NCBI GenBank assembly: GCA_965207335.1
Contig: OZ242267.1
Coordinates: 1,674,001-1,738,000, forward strand
Source: G965207335 sp965207335
GTDB taxonomy: Bacteria > Pseudomonadota > Gammaproteobacteria > PS1 > Pseudothioglobaceae
Length of the DNA stretch: 64,000 nucleotides
Direction of reading: 5' to 3'
Positions within the stretch are counted from its first letter, which is position 1. Every line of letters begins with the position of its first letter. Below, one piece after another: positions 8,838 through 16,639 of the stretch. Under the pieces are notes generated by a model. It saw nothing but the letters and a program-made list of their open reading frames with translations. It searched no databases and was not told where the DNA came from. Both the position numbers and the translations under genes were made by a program.

Positions 8838-9140
8838 ATGACAAACAAAGAATTCCGCAATAAATTGCGTAAAGAACCTAATTCTGTGTTAAATTATATT
8901 AATAAAGATATTGATATTATTGTTACAACTAATACCAAGGATACTGTTTATTTAGTTATTCCTGATATGAGCGATAATAATATGCAAGAATTATCACAAA
9001 TAAGTGCAGCAGGTGGAACTGCTAGTTCAATATCAACAGTAGGTACTGGTGGAACTATGAGTAGTGCAAGTACTACTGCAAGTACTGTATCTACATTAGG
9101 AACAGCAGGCTCTACTAGTACCACTGGTACTGTTGATTAA
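8838..9140 (+). CDS. NHLP-leader RiPP precursor-like peptide 5
   Basis: A 100-residue paralogue: leader 1-59 ending ISAAG, then a 41-residue core starting with Gly, so the junction reads AAGG. The core has no Cys and is dominated by Thr, Ser, Gly and Ala (IST VGT GGT MSS AST, VST LGT AGS TST TGT). Upstream sequence and leader DNA are almost identical to precursor 3, so the two arose by a recent tandem duplication, while the cores have diverged. Confidence 0.85.
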   Translation: MTNKEFRNKLRKEPNSVLNYINKDIDIIVTTNTKDTVYLVIPDMSDNNMQELSQISAAGGTASSISTVGTGGTMSSASTTASTVSTLGTAGSTSTTGTVD

Positions 9141-9166
9141 TTTTAACAACTAATAAAGGTTACACT

Positions 9167-9478
9167 ATGGAAAATAATACTAAAAACAAAGAATTCCGCA
9201 ATAAATTGTATAAAGACCCTCATTCTGTGCTAAATTATATTAGTAAAGACATTGATATTATTGTAAAAACTAATACCAAGGAAATAACTTATATAGTTAT
9301 TAATAAGTTAAATAATGAAGAATGGTTAAACAATATAAATGCAGCAGGAGTACTTGGTTCAGCAAGCACTGCATCTACTATTGGAACTATTGGAACTGCA
9401 GCATGTCCTTCATCTGTAAGTAGTGCATCTTCTGCAGGAACAGCAGCAACACTAGGTTCTGCTAAGATAAAGACATAA
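9167..9478 (+). CDS. NHLP-leader RiPP precursor-like peptide 6
   Basis: A 103-residue paralogue. The N-terminal half of the leader matches its neighbours (EFRNKLYKDPHSVLNYIS), but after the TNTKE block it diverges (YIVINKLNNEEWLNNINAAG). The 42-residue core is a near-perfect triad series: LGS AST AST IGT IGT AAC, then PSS VSS ASS AGT AAT LGS, ending AKIKT. The one Cys is in the same AACPS context as in precursor 3. AAAGG is the likely ribosome-binding site. Confidence 0.85.
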   Translation: MENNTKNKEFRNKLYKDPHSVLNYISKDIDIIVKTNTKEITYIVINKLNNEEWLNNINAAGVLGSASTASTIGTIGTAACPSSVSSASSAGTAATLGSAKIKT

Positions 9479-9491
9479 CAAGGCTAATATT

Positions 9492-9806
9492 ATGGAAAAT
9501 ATTATATTTGATAAAAAAATAAGAAAAAATATACGCAAGAGTCCAAAAGCAATGCTAGGTAGCAAATACATTGATAAAGATATTAATTTTATAGTTAAAA
9601 CAAATACTAATAATACTACTTATATAATTATTCCTTTGCATGACAATGATTTAGACTTAACAAATATACATGCAGCAGAAAGTATTAGCTCTGCTGGGAC
9701 TGCTAGCACCGCTGGAACTGTTGTAAGTATTAGCAGTGCCTGTTCATGTTCATCTACTGTTTCTACTATTGGTACAGTTTCAACAGCTGGTACTTTGGCT
9801 AATTAG
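9492..9806 (+). CDS. NHLP-leader RiPP precursor-like peptide 7 (divergent leader)
   Basis: A 104-residue paralogue, last of the array. The leader is the most diverged (KKIRKNIRKSPKAMLGSKYI, then FIVKTNTNNTTYIIIP) and ends IHAAE, so the Gly found at the presumed cleavage site in the other copies is Glu. The core follows triads (ISS AGT AST AGT VVS ISS) with two Cys in ACSCSS. If cleavage needs the Ala-Gly junction, this copy may be processed differently or not at all. Confidence 0.8.
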   Translation: MENIIFDKKIRKNIRKSPKAMLGSKYIDKDINFIVKTNTNNTTYIIIPLHDNDLDLTNIHAAESISSAGTASTAGTVVSISSACSCSSTVSTIGTVSTAGTLAN

Positions 9807-9879
9807 TTTAATTAAATTTTATTAATAACGCTAAAACAACTAAGCATTAGTTATTTAGTTTTTGTTTGAAATAATAATT

Positions 9880-9965
9880 TAACTTTATTCTATCCTAAGC
9901 AAGAGCGAACATCTAAAAATAGCATTTCACACATAATTCACTAAAATTCTAACACAATCTGTTAA
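9880..9965. repeat. Decayed dispersed repeat, copy B (partial)
   Basis: Shows the second half of the repeat seen at 4240-4388 and 14405-14545: a tatcctaagcaagagc-like start, then acatctaaaaatagcattt and cacataattcactaaaa. The sequence is degenerate. It lies just downstream of the precursor array in a 460-bp gap (9807-10266) that otherwise holds a gene relic and a hairpin. Confidence 0.35.
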
Positions 9966-10015
9966 TATAGTGATTTAAACAGATAATAACATTTTATTAC
10001 TAACTATATTAAGTC

Positions 10016-10140
10016 AGTATAGTATTATAAAGTTGGTAAAAACGAATGTGCTACCAACATCTGCATTTTAATTGATGGACAAAAAATGCTTATATAACTT
10101 TACTTAATAGCTTATATGCAAAACTAGGTGCTTCTTATTT
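10016..10140 (+). pseudogene. Decayed copy of the DUF2282 (bufferin-like) gene
   Basis: About 125 bp match the 3' two thirds of the gene at 7149-7385. Identical or near-identical blocks include aaaacgaatgtgct, attgatggacaaaaa, atgcttatataac and the agcttatatgcaaa region, but an internal deletion removes the SACAG segment and frameshifts follow. No start codon or signal peptide remains. The two copies flank the seven-gene array, so the array may lie between the ends of an ancient duplication. Confidence 0.8.
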
Positions 10141-10146
10141 ATACAA

Positions 10147-10220
10147 AAAAAACAGCATAGTTAAAAAGCAATGCTATTTACATAAATTACCTTATGTAAT
10201 GCTATTTGAATATGCTTTTT
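10147..10220. repeat. Hairpin repeat E, copy 1
   Basis: An imperfect palindromic stretch. Its core at 10154-10175 (AGCATAG...CAATGCT) occurs in exact reverse complement at 14343-14364. It continues with tacataaattaccttatgtaatgct, a second small hairpin, and related sequence is found at 17612-17646 and near 53930. It may be a small mobile palindrome or a terminator-like structure after the precursor array. Confidence 0.5.
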
Positions 10221-10266
10221 AGTAGAAGTTAAATTATAGTATTTAAGAAAAATTAGTATATAAAAC

Positions 10267-11004
10267 ATGAATCAAATAACAGTAACAGTGTTAACTAAAA
10301 ATTCTTCAAAGCGTATAAAAATGTGTTTAGAGGCTTTAGTTAAATTTGATGAAATTATTGTACTTGATAACGGTTCTATTGATGACACGATAGAAATAGT
10401 TAAAACCTTTAAAAATATCAAGCTTTATAAAAGTGAATTTATTGGTTTTGGTCCACTGAAGAATTTAGCTATTAGTAAAGCAAAATATGACTGGATTTTA
10501 TCTATTGATAGCGATGAAATATTTAGTCCTGATTTGGTAGATGAGATTCTTAGTTTAAAACTAGATAAGTATAAAATTTACAGTATTAAGCGAGATAATT
10601 ATTACAATAATAAATTAATTAAATGTTGTAATTGGGGCAATGATTATGTGCTAAGGCTGTTTAATAAGAATATAACACAGTTTAATGATAACCAAGTACA
10701 TGAAAGCCTGTTACTTAAAACATTAGAAATAGTAAAACTTAAAAATACTTTTAAACATTATAGTTTTGATAATGCCAGTGAACTCTTACAAAAAATGGAT
10801 TATTATTCTACTTTATGGGCAAAAGATAATCGCCATAAAAAAACCCTACCAATCATTGCTGTACTTAAAAGTTTAGTGGCATTTATTAAATTTTATATTC
10901 TCAAAGGCGGTATCTTTTTTGGCTATCATGGTTTTTTAATTTCTTTTTCTAATGCCAGCGGTGTTTTTTACAAATACATTAAACTTTATGAGAATAATAA
11001 ATAG
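10267..11004 (+). CDS. Family 2 glycosyltransferase (WaaE/KdtX-like)
   Basis: A 245-residue GT-A glycosyltransferase. The nucleotide-sugar fold is seen in ITVTVLTKNSSKRIKMCLEA, the acidic LDNGSIDDT motif and the metal-binding DSDE (about residue 80), and a C-terminal amphipathic/hydrophobic stretch may dock it on the membrane. The sequence resembles LPS-core glucosyltransferases of the WaaE group, which add a hexose to the inner core. That fits the heptose and Kdo genes elsewhere in the window, but the exact acceptor cannot be told from sequence. It is a single-gene unit. Confidence 0.88.
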   Translation: MNQITVTVLTKNSSKRIKMCLEALVKFDEIIVLDNGSIDDTIEIVKTFKNIKLYKSEFIGFGPLKNLAISKAKYDWILSIDSDEIFSPDLVDEILSLKLDKYKIYSIKRDNYYNNKLIKCCNWGNDYVLRLFNKNITQFNDNQVHESLLLKTLEIVKLKNTFKHYSFDNASELLQKMDYYSTLWAKDNRHKKTLPIIAVLKSLVAFIKFYILKGGIFFGYHGFLISFSNASGVFYKYIKLYENNK

Positions 11005-11044
11005 AATGCAGTTTAGTTATCTTATTATAAAATAAGAATTTTTA

Positions 11045-11191
11045 AGTTTTATTGCTAAAACAATAAATATAAGCATATCAACTATTAGTCGTAAACTTAG
11101 CTGTAATATTGGTAAAAAGACTATTACAACAAGCAAAATAACAGACACAACTCAAACAAAAAACAAAGTAAATTTAATGTATAAGTTTTAA
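11045..11191 (+). pseudogene. Relic of an IS30-type transposase N-terminus
   Basis: An open stretch of 48 codons without a start codon reads FIAKTINISISTISRKLSC and continues with Gln/Lys/Thr-rich sequence. It resembles the helix-turn-helix of IS30-family transposases (IAxxLxRSxSTISRExxRN). No DDE catalytic part follows. It occupies the middle of the 320-bp gap before the RuBisCO operon (11005-11324), whose remainder is AT-rich promoter sequence. It could be chance similarity to another HTH protein. Confidence 0.45.
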
Positions 11192-11324
11192 TTATTGCAT
11201 AGTTTTTTAGAATAAATAATAAAATTTTATTATTATTAGTTAAAAAAATATTATTTTACATTATTAAGTTTATATAGTATTATCTTACTTCTAAAACTTA
11301 ATTTTACAAAGTAGGAGATTTAAT

Positions 11325-12791
11325 ATGGCTGAATTAAAAGGCAAAGAGCGTTATAAATCTGGTGTAATTTCTTATAAGCAAATGGGATACTGGCAACCAG
11401 ACTACCAACCTTTAGAAACGGATGTAATAGCATTATTTCGTATTACTCCGCAACAAGGTATAGAAGCAGAAGAAGCATCAGCAGCAGTTGCTGGTGAATC
11501 ATCAACTGCGACTTGGACTGTTGTATGGACTGACCGTTTAACAGCTTGTGAGTTATATCGTGCTAAAGCATTTCGTTGTGATTTAGTACCTAATACTGGA
11601 GAAGGCACAAAAACAGAAGCACAATATTTTGCATATATCGCTTACGACTTAGATTTATTTGAGTCAGATTCTATTGCCAATCTTACCGCATCTATTATTG
11701 GTAATGTATTTGGTATGAAAGCGGTAAAAGCTCTACGCTTGGAAGATATGCGTATCCCTGTTGCTTATCTAAAAACCTTTCAAGGTCCTGCTACTGGTGT
11801 TGTAGTAGAACGCGAGCGTTTAGACAAATTTGGTCGTCCACTGCTAGGTGCTACTACCAAACCAAAATTAGGTTTATCAGGACGCAACTATGGTAGAGTG
11901 GTATATGAAGCACTAAAAGGCGGCTTGGATTTTGTTAAAGATGATGAAAACATCAACTCGCAACCATTTATGCACTGGCGTGACCGTTATTTATATTGTA
12001 TGGAAGCGGTTAACCATGCACAAGCTGCTACTGGCGAGATAAAAGGACATTATCTTAATGTTACTGCTGGCACTATGGAAGAAATGTATAAACGGGCTGA
12101 ATTTGCCAAACAACTAGGATCTGTGATTATTATGATAGATTTAGTTATAGGTTATACTGCTATTCAAAGTATGGCAAAATGGTCAAGAGCAAATGATATG
12201 ATTTTACATTTACATAGAGCAGGAAATTCTACCTATTCTCGCCAAAAAAATCACGGTATGAATTTTCGTGTTATTTGTAAGTGGATGCGTATGGCTGGTG
12301 TGGACCATATTCATGCTGGTACTGTGGTAGGCAAGTTAGAAGGTGACCCGTATATGATTAAGGGCTTCTACGATACCTTATTAAAAGATAATCTAAAACA
12401 AGACTTAGCAAGTGGAATTTTCTTTGACCAAAATTGGGCATCGCTTAATAAAGTTATGCCAGTTGCCTCAGGAGGTATTCATGCTGGACAAATGCATCAA
12501 TTAGTACATTACTTAGGTGAAGATGTTGTCCTGCAATTTGGTGGTGGCACCATTGGGCATCCTGATGGTATTCAAGCAGGGGCTATTGCTAATCGTGTTG
12601 CTTTAGAGACAATAATCTTGGCAAGAAATGAGGGTCGCGATTATCTCAAAGAAGGACCACAAATTTTACAAGAGGCAGCAAAAACCTGTTCACCATTAAA
12701 GGCAGCTCTTGATACTTGGAAAGATATTACCTTTAACTATGAATCAACTGATACTGCTGATTTTATACCTACGGTTACAGGCGGAATTTAA
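11325..12791 (+). CDS. cbbL: RuBisCO large subunit, red-type form I (IC-like)
   Basis: Carboxylates ribulose 1,5-bisphosphate in the Calvin cycle. The 488 residues carry TTKPKLGLSGRNYGR, the activating lysine motif GGLDFVKDDEN, loop 6 AGTVVGKLEGD, and the C-terminal FGGGTIGHPDG with phosphate-binding glycines. The red-like assignment rests on the overall sequence, the partner CbbX and the extended small subunit. A good AGGAG site precedes the ATG. cbbS follows after 28 bp. Arg codons here are often CGT/CGC, unlike the AGA-rich neighbours, suggesting high expression or transfer. Confidence 0.98.
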   Translation: MAELKGKERYKSGVISYKQMGYWQPDYQPLETDVIALFRITPQQGIEAEEASAAVAGESSTATWTVVWTDRLTACELYRAKAFRCDLVPNTGEGTKTEAQYFAYIAYDLDLFESDSIANLTASIIGNVFGMKAVKALRLEDMRIPVAYLKTFQGPATGVVVERERLDKFGRPLLGATTKPKLGLSGRNYGRVVYEALKGGLDFVKDDENINSQPFMHWRDRYLYCMEAVNHAQAATGEIKGHYLNVTAGTMEEMYKRAEFAKQLGSVIIMIDLVIGYTAIQSMAKWSRANDMILHLHRAGNSTYSRQKNHGMNFRVICKWMRMAGVDHIHAGTVVGKLEGDPYMIKGFYDTLLKDNLKQDLASGIFFDQNWASLNKVMPVASGGIHAGQMHQLVHYLGEDVVLQFGGGTIGHPDGIQAGAIANRVALETIILARNEGRDYLKEGPQILQEAAKTCSPLKAALDTWKDITFNYESTDTADFIPTVTGGI

Positions 12792-12819
12792 TTTAATAAT
12801 TTAATAGGAGAATGCTATT

Positions 12820-13254
12820 ATGATGACAAATCAAAACAAACGCATCACACAAGGACAATTTTCATTTTTGCCTGATTTAACTGACAAGCAAATCACTGCA
12901 CAAATCAAATATGCTTTGCAAAATGACTGGGCGGTAAGCATTGAATATACCGATGACCCTCATCCTCGTAACACTTATTGGGAGATGTTTGGCCAACCTA
13001 TGTTTGACCTCAAAGACCCAGCAGGTATTATGATGGAGGTTAATGCGTGTCGTAAGACATTTCCTAATCACTATATGCGTATTAGTGCATTTGATGCAAC
13101 TCGTGGTTGGGAGTCGGTTAAGATGAGTTTTATTGTTAATCGTCCCAAAGAAGAACCTGGTTATGGGCTTATTCGTCAAGAACAAGAAGGTCGTCGTATT
13201 AGTTACACTACCTATCCTTATTCTAACAAAAAGCCTGAAATGGAAAGATACTAA
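12820..13254 (+). CDS. cbbS: RuBisCO small subunit (red-type)
   Basis: Structural partner completing the L8S8 holoenzyme. The 144-residue protein includes QGQFSFLPDLTDKQI at the start, the WEMFGQPMFDL loop and a C-terminal extension ending SYTTYPYSNKKPEMERY, the hairpin that fills the central channel in red-type enzymes. Two ATGs are adjacent; TAGGAG sits about 10 bp upstream. It lies between cbbL and cbbX in the standard order. Confidence 0.97.
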   Translation: MMTNQNKRITQGQFSFLPDLTDKQITAQIKYALQNDWAVSIEYTDDPHPRNTYWEMFGQPMFDLKDPAGIMMEVNACRKTFPNHYMRISAFDATRGWESVKMSFIVNRPKEEPGYGLIRQEQEGRRISYTTYPYSNKKPEMERY

Positions 13255-13376
13255 GTTATTATAAATATTAGACTATTTTGTGCTATTATCACAATAAAAA
13301 ATAAAGCAAAAGTGTTTTTAACACATTGCTAAATTACACTGGTTTTTTAATATTCTATTACTGATGGTGCAAATGT

Positions 13377-14291
13377 ATGAGCAAGAAAATTAATTTACAA
13401 CAAATTTTAGCAGATTCAGAGGTTCAGGATGTTCTAAAACAGTTAGATAAAGATTTAATTGGACTTGTGCCAGTTAAAACTAGAATTCGTGAAATTGCTG
13501 CCTTATTATTAGTAGATAAGATGCGTAAATCGCTTGAATTATCTAGCCAATCACCTACATTACATATGAGTTTTACCGGTAATCCTGGTACTGGTAAAAC
13601 TACTGTGGCAGTGCGTATGGGTGAAATTTTAAAAAAATTAGGTTATGTACGAGAAGGACATTTAGTATCAGTAACAAGAGACGATTTAGTAGGTCAATAC
13701 ATAGGACATACTGCCCCTAAAACCAAAGAAATTATTAAAAAAGCTATGGGCGGTGTTTTATTTATTGATGAAGCATATTACCTCTATAAACCAGAAAATG
13801 AACGCGATTATGGTGCTGAATCTATAGAAATCCTGTTACAAATCATGGAAAATAACCGTGATGATTTGGTAGTAATATTAGCAGGCTATAAAGATAAAAT
13901 GGACACTTTCTTTCATTCTAATCCCGGTATGCGCTCTCGCATTGCACACCATATTGATTTTCCTGATTATAGCGACAAAGAATTGTTGTCAATCGCACAA
14001 TTAATGATGGAACAACTTAATTATAGTTTCAGCGATAGTGCTAAGGCAGTATTTTTTGAGTATATCAAACTTAGAACGCAATTACCACATTTTGCTAATG
14101 CACGCTCTATTCGTAATGCTATTGATAGAGCACGCCTTCGTCAAGCAAACAGATTATTTAACCTTAATAGTGATATTACTGAGAAAGACCTTGTTACTAT
14201 TGTAGATGATGATATTTTAGCTAGTCGTGTTTTTAAAGATGGAGAACTTGACTTAGATGGCGATGAAAAAGCAGACGAGATAATAGATTAA
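13377..14291 (+). CDS. cbbX: Red-type RuBisCO activase CbbX
   Basis: AAA+ ATPase that removes inhibitory sugar phosphates from red-type RuBisCO by pulling on the large-subunit C-terminus. In 304 residues it shows Walker A GNPGTGKTT (about 68-76), Walker B GVLFIDEAYYLY, and the sensor/arginine region NPGMRSRIAHH. It is 122 bp behind cbbS on the same strand. Its presence independently supports the red-type assignment of cbbL, because green-type systems use other activases. Confidence 0.97.
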   Translation: MSKKINLQQILADSEVQDVLKQLDKDLIGLVPVKTRIREIAALLLVDKMRKSLELSSQSPTLHMSFTGNPGTGKTTVAVRMGEILKKLGYVREGHLVSVTRDDLVGQYIGHTAPKTKEIIKKAMGGVLFIDEAYYLYKPENERDYGAESIEILLQIMENNRDDLVVILAGYKDKMDTFFHSNPGMRSRIAHHIDFPDYSDKELLSIAQLMMEQLNYSFSDSAKAVFFEYIKLRTQLPHFANARSIRNAIDRARLRQANRLFNLNSDITEKDLVTIVDDDILASRVFKDGELDLDGDEKADEIID

Positions 14292-14321
14292 AGCAATAAC
14301 TTAAACTAATAAAAACTACTA

Positions 14322-14393
14322 CACAAGAATATTTATGTGCACAGCATTGCTTTTTAACTATGCTATTTTTTGCATAAATAAACAATTCTTGTG
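14322..14393. repeat. Hairpin repeat E, copy 2
   Basis: Outer arms CACAAGAATATTTATG and its imperfect inverse (ending ATTCTTGTG) enclose an inner palindrome at 14343-14364 that is the exact reverse complement of 10154-10175. It lies 30 bp after cbbX and could end that transcript or be a small mobile palindrome. With copy C of the decayed repeat it fills the 329-bp gap between cbbX and xseA. Confidence 0.55.
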
Positions 14394-14404
14394 CAGTAAC
14401 TTAA

Positions 14405-14545
14405 CAAGTTTTTATATGGTGTAATTATTAAGTTATTGTTTTAACTTTAACTAATATTTTATCCTAGGTTAAAACATACATCTAAAAAACAGTATTTAAC
14501 ATACAATCCCTCAAAGTACAACTTTATCACTTAATTCAATAGCAT
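14405..14545. repeat. Decayed dispersed repeat, copy C
   Basis: Aligns by eye along its whole length with 4240-4388: an acaagtttttat start, a ttattgttttaactttaact middle, then catacatctaaaaaacagtattt and acatacaatccctcaaagt. There are many substitutions and no ORF. Confidence 0.4.
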
Positions 14546-14620
14546 TTCTTTACTTTTATAAACACCTGACAAGTAATATAAATAATAGCATAATAAACTT
14601 AAAATATTGTATAAAAATTG

Positions 14621-16024
14621 TTATTTTGTATGCGGATTAATACTCTTAACCGTTGCTAGTAAACTACCGTTTAACAAGGTAATTTTTATTTTATTATTAA
14701 TAGCTATATTGTCAATAGTATTAATAGTTTTATTATTTATATCGCTACTTATACTATACCCTCTGGCTATTGTTTGCATAGGATTTAATAATTCTAGCGC
14801 TTTAATAATGCTTGTTAATTTCTGCCTTTTATTTAATAAATAATATTTATTAATATCTTGCATTTTAGATTTTAATTGTATTAGTTTATTTTTATTATTT
14901 GCTAATATGCTATTAATTTTAGTGTTTAAACTCACAGCTAAGTATATTTGTTGTTGTTTTTTGTTGGTAATATTACTACTAGGAGATAGCTTATAAAGTT
15001 GCTGTTGTTTACTGTTTAAATACGCTTTATATAAATCTATTTTAACCAGTATTGCCTTATTTATACTATTTGCAATAACATCTAAGTGCTGATATTTTTG
15101 GTTAATTATCTCTTGCGGTCTAATAATTCTATCACTTAGATATTTTAATTTTGTTTGCTTATTAGCTAAATAGTTTTTTAGTATAATAGTTAGCCTGTTT
15201 TTATAATTATTAAACTCTTGTATTTTTTGGTATCTATCAGGTGATACTAATTCAGCAGCTGCACTTGGAGTAGGGGCTCTAATATCGGCTACAAAATCAC
15301 TAATAGTAGTATCTGTTTCGTGTCCTATGGCACTTATTATTGGCGTTTTTGTGTTAAATATTGCCATAGCAACGGTCTCTTCGTTAAAACACCATAAGTC
15401 TTCCATAGCACCACCACCTCTTGCGATAATCAACACATCGCATTTTTTTCTATCGGCATAATACAAGGCATTAATAACATTTTTAGCACAAGAATTACCT
15501 TGGGTTGTAGTATCAAATAATAATAACTTTGCAAACGGGTAACGGCGTTTTAATACATTGATAATATCTTGAATTACAGAACCACTACTTGATGAAATTA
15601 TGCCTATTTTTTTAGGATATTCTGGTAGTGGTTTTTTATTACTTGCATCAAATAAGCCTTGTTTTGCTAACTTGGTTTTTAATTGTTCAAATGCCAGTGC
15701 TAAATTACCTAAACCCACTTGCTCAATTTGACTTATAATTATTTGTAAATCACCTCTGGCCTCATATATAGTAGTGTTAGCATGGACTAATACAGATAAA
15801 CCATTTTCTATTTTAAAGTTAATATTTTTTTGACTTAGACGAAAAAAAACACAGCGAATCTGTGACTTGTCATCTTTTAAGGAAAAATATATATGTCCAG
15901 ATGATGGTTTGCTAACATTACTAATTTCACCTTGTATCCAACAAGAAGGAATATTATTTGTTAAAGTATTTTTGCATAAGTTTAAAAAATTACTAATTGA
16001 ATAAATTTCATCAGAGCTAAACAT
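14621..16024 (-). CDS. xseA: Exodeoxyribonuclease VII large subunit
   Basis: Catalytic subunit of the single-strand-specific exonuclease VII. The 467 residues show an N-terminal OB fold (SCWIQGEISNVSKPSSGHIY, about 27-46), the central catalytic region with IARGGGAMEDLWCFN and GHETDTTISDFVADIRAPTP, a long coiled-coil and the C-terminal RGYSI motif. Its start overlaps the end of the Smr gene by 8 bp, so the two are probably translationally coupled. xseB is not in the window. Confidence 0.96.
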   Translation of the reverse strand: MFSSDEIYSISNFLNLCKNTLTNNIPSCWIQGEISNVSKPSSGHIYFSLKDDKSQIRCVFFRLSQKNINFKIENGLSVLVHANTTIYEARGDLQIIISQIEQVGLGNLALAFEQLKTKLAKQGLFDASNKKPLPEYPKKIGIISSSSGSVIQDIINVLKRRYPFAKLLLFDTTTQGNSCAKNVINALYYADRKKCDVLIIARGGGAMEDLWCFNEETVAMAIFNTKTPIISAIGHETDTTISDFVADIRAPTPSAAAELVSPDRYQKIQEFNNYKNRLTIILKNYLANKQTKLKYLSDRIIRPQEIINQKYQHLDVIANSINKAILVKIDLYKAYLNSKQQQLYKLSPSSNITNKKQQQIYLAVSLNTKINSILANNKNKLIQLKSKMQDINKYYLLNKRQKLTSIIKALELLNPMQTIARGYSISSDINNKTINTIDNIAINNKIKITLLNGSLLATVKSINPHTK

Positions 16025-16535
16025 TATTTTTTAATAATACCAGTATAGCACCAGTGCTACCTTGTTGTTTATTGCAAGAATGATAAGCACTAACCATTTG
16101 ATGATTTTTTAAATAATTAGCAACAAATGTTTTTAACACAGCCTTATTATCGCTATTATTTAACCCTTTGCCGTGGATAATTTTTATACAAGATAGGTTA
16201 GAAGTATTAATTAAACAACTGTTTATTTTTTCTTGTGCTTCTTGTACTGTAAAACCATGCAAGTCCATAGTATACTCTGGCTGAACTTGACCTTTTTTTA
16301 ATCTATTATATATCCCAGTATTTGCTATATTGCCACTATATTTTATTATTGAACTGCCACTAATAATTTTATCAAAATACTCATTGTGTTCTAATGTATT
16401 ATTATGGGTATGTTTATAAGGCTTATTATTTAGTAGGTTATTACTAGTTTTTAATATTTTATGGTTGCGATTTTTAAGTGGCAATACCCCAAGCATAACA
16501 TTGTCAAATACCTCTTTATCTTCTTTACTAATCAT
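16017..16535 (-). CDS. Smr-domain protein
   Basis: A 172-residue protein whose C-terminal 85 residues form an Smr domain: DLHGFTVQEAQEKI, IKIIHGKG and the final GSTGAILVLL strand. Smr domains are endonucleases; the gammaproteobacterial SmrB type cleaves mRNA at collided ribosomes, and the length here resembles SmrB/YfcN. The N-terminal half is basic and probably flexible. The function is inferred from the domain only. It is followed by xseA with overlap. Confidence 0.88.
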   Translation of the reverse strand: MISKEDKEVFDNVMLGVLPLKNRNHKILKTSNNLLNNKPYKHTHNNTLEHNEYFDKIISGSSIIKYSGNIANTGIYNRLKKGQVQPEYTMDLHGFTVQEAQEKINSCLINTSNLSCIKIIHGKGLNNSDNKAVLKTFVANYLKNHQMVSAYHSCNKQQGSTGAILVLLKNNV

Positions 16536-16622
16536 ACTAAAGTATTATAGCAAGTTTTAGCATTTTTTATTTTTTTTATAGTCCGTTACACCATAACAAA
16601 GAATAAGCACAAATCTACTCAT

Positions 16623-16639
16623 TATATGTATAACATATA
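16623..16639. promoter_or_regulatory. Inverted repeat in the gap before precursors 8-9
   Basis: TATATGT and ACATATA flank a 3-bp centre, a possible operator. It is in the 319-bp gap 16536-16854 between the divergent Smr gene and precursor 8. The rest of the gap is AT-rich, with several TATAAT-like hexamers and no ORF. Palindromes of A and T arise easily by chance here. Confidence 0.25.

Noticed and set aside
7534..9806. Surface adhesin or silk-like repetitive protein broken into pieces
   Set aside because: Each unit has its own start, stop, ribosome-binding site in most cases and a conserved leader, so these are separate genes.
9807..10266. tRNA or small RNA gene after the precursor array
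   Set aside because: No cloverleaf or TTCGAATC-like T-loop can be found; the gap is explained by a gene relic, a decayed repeat and a hairpin. I found no tRNA or rRNA anywhere in the window.
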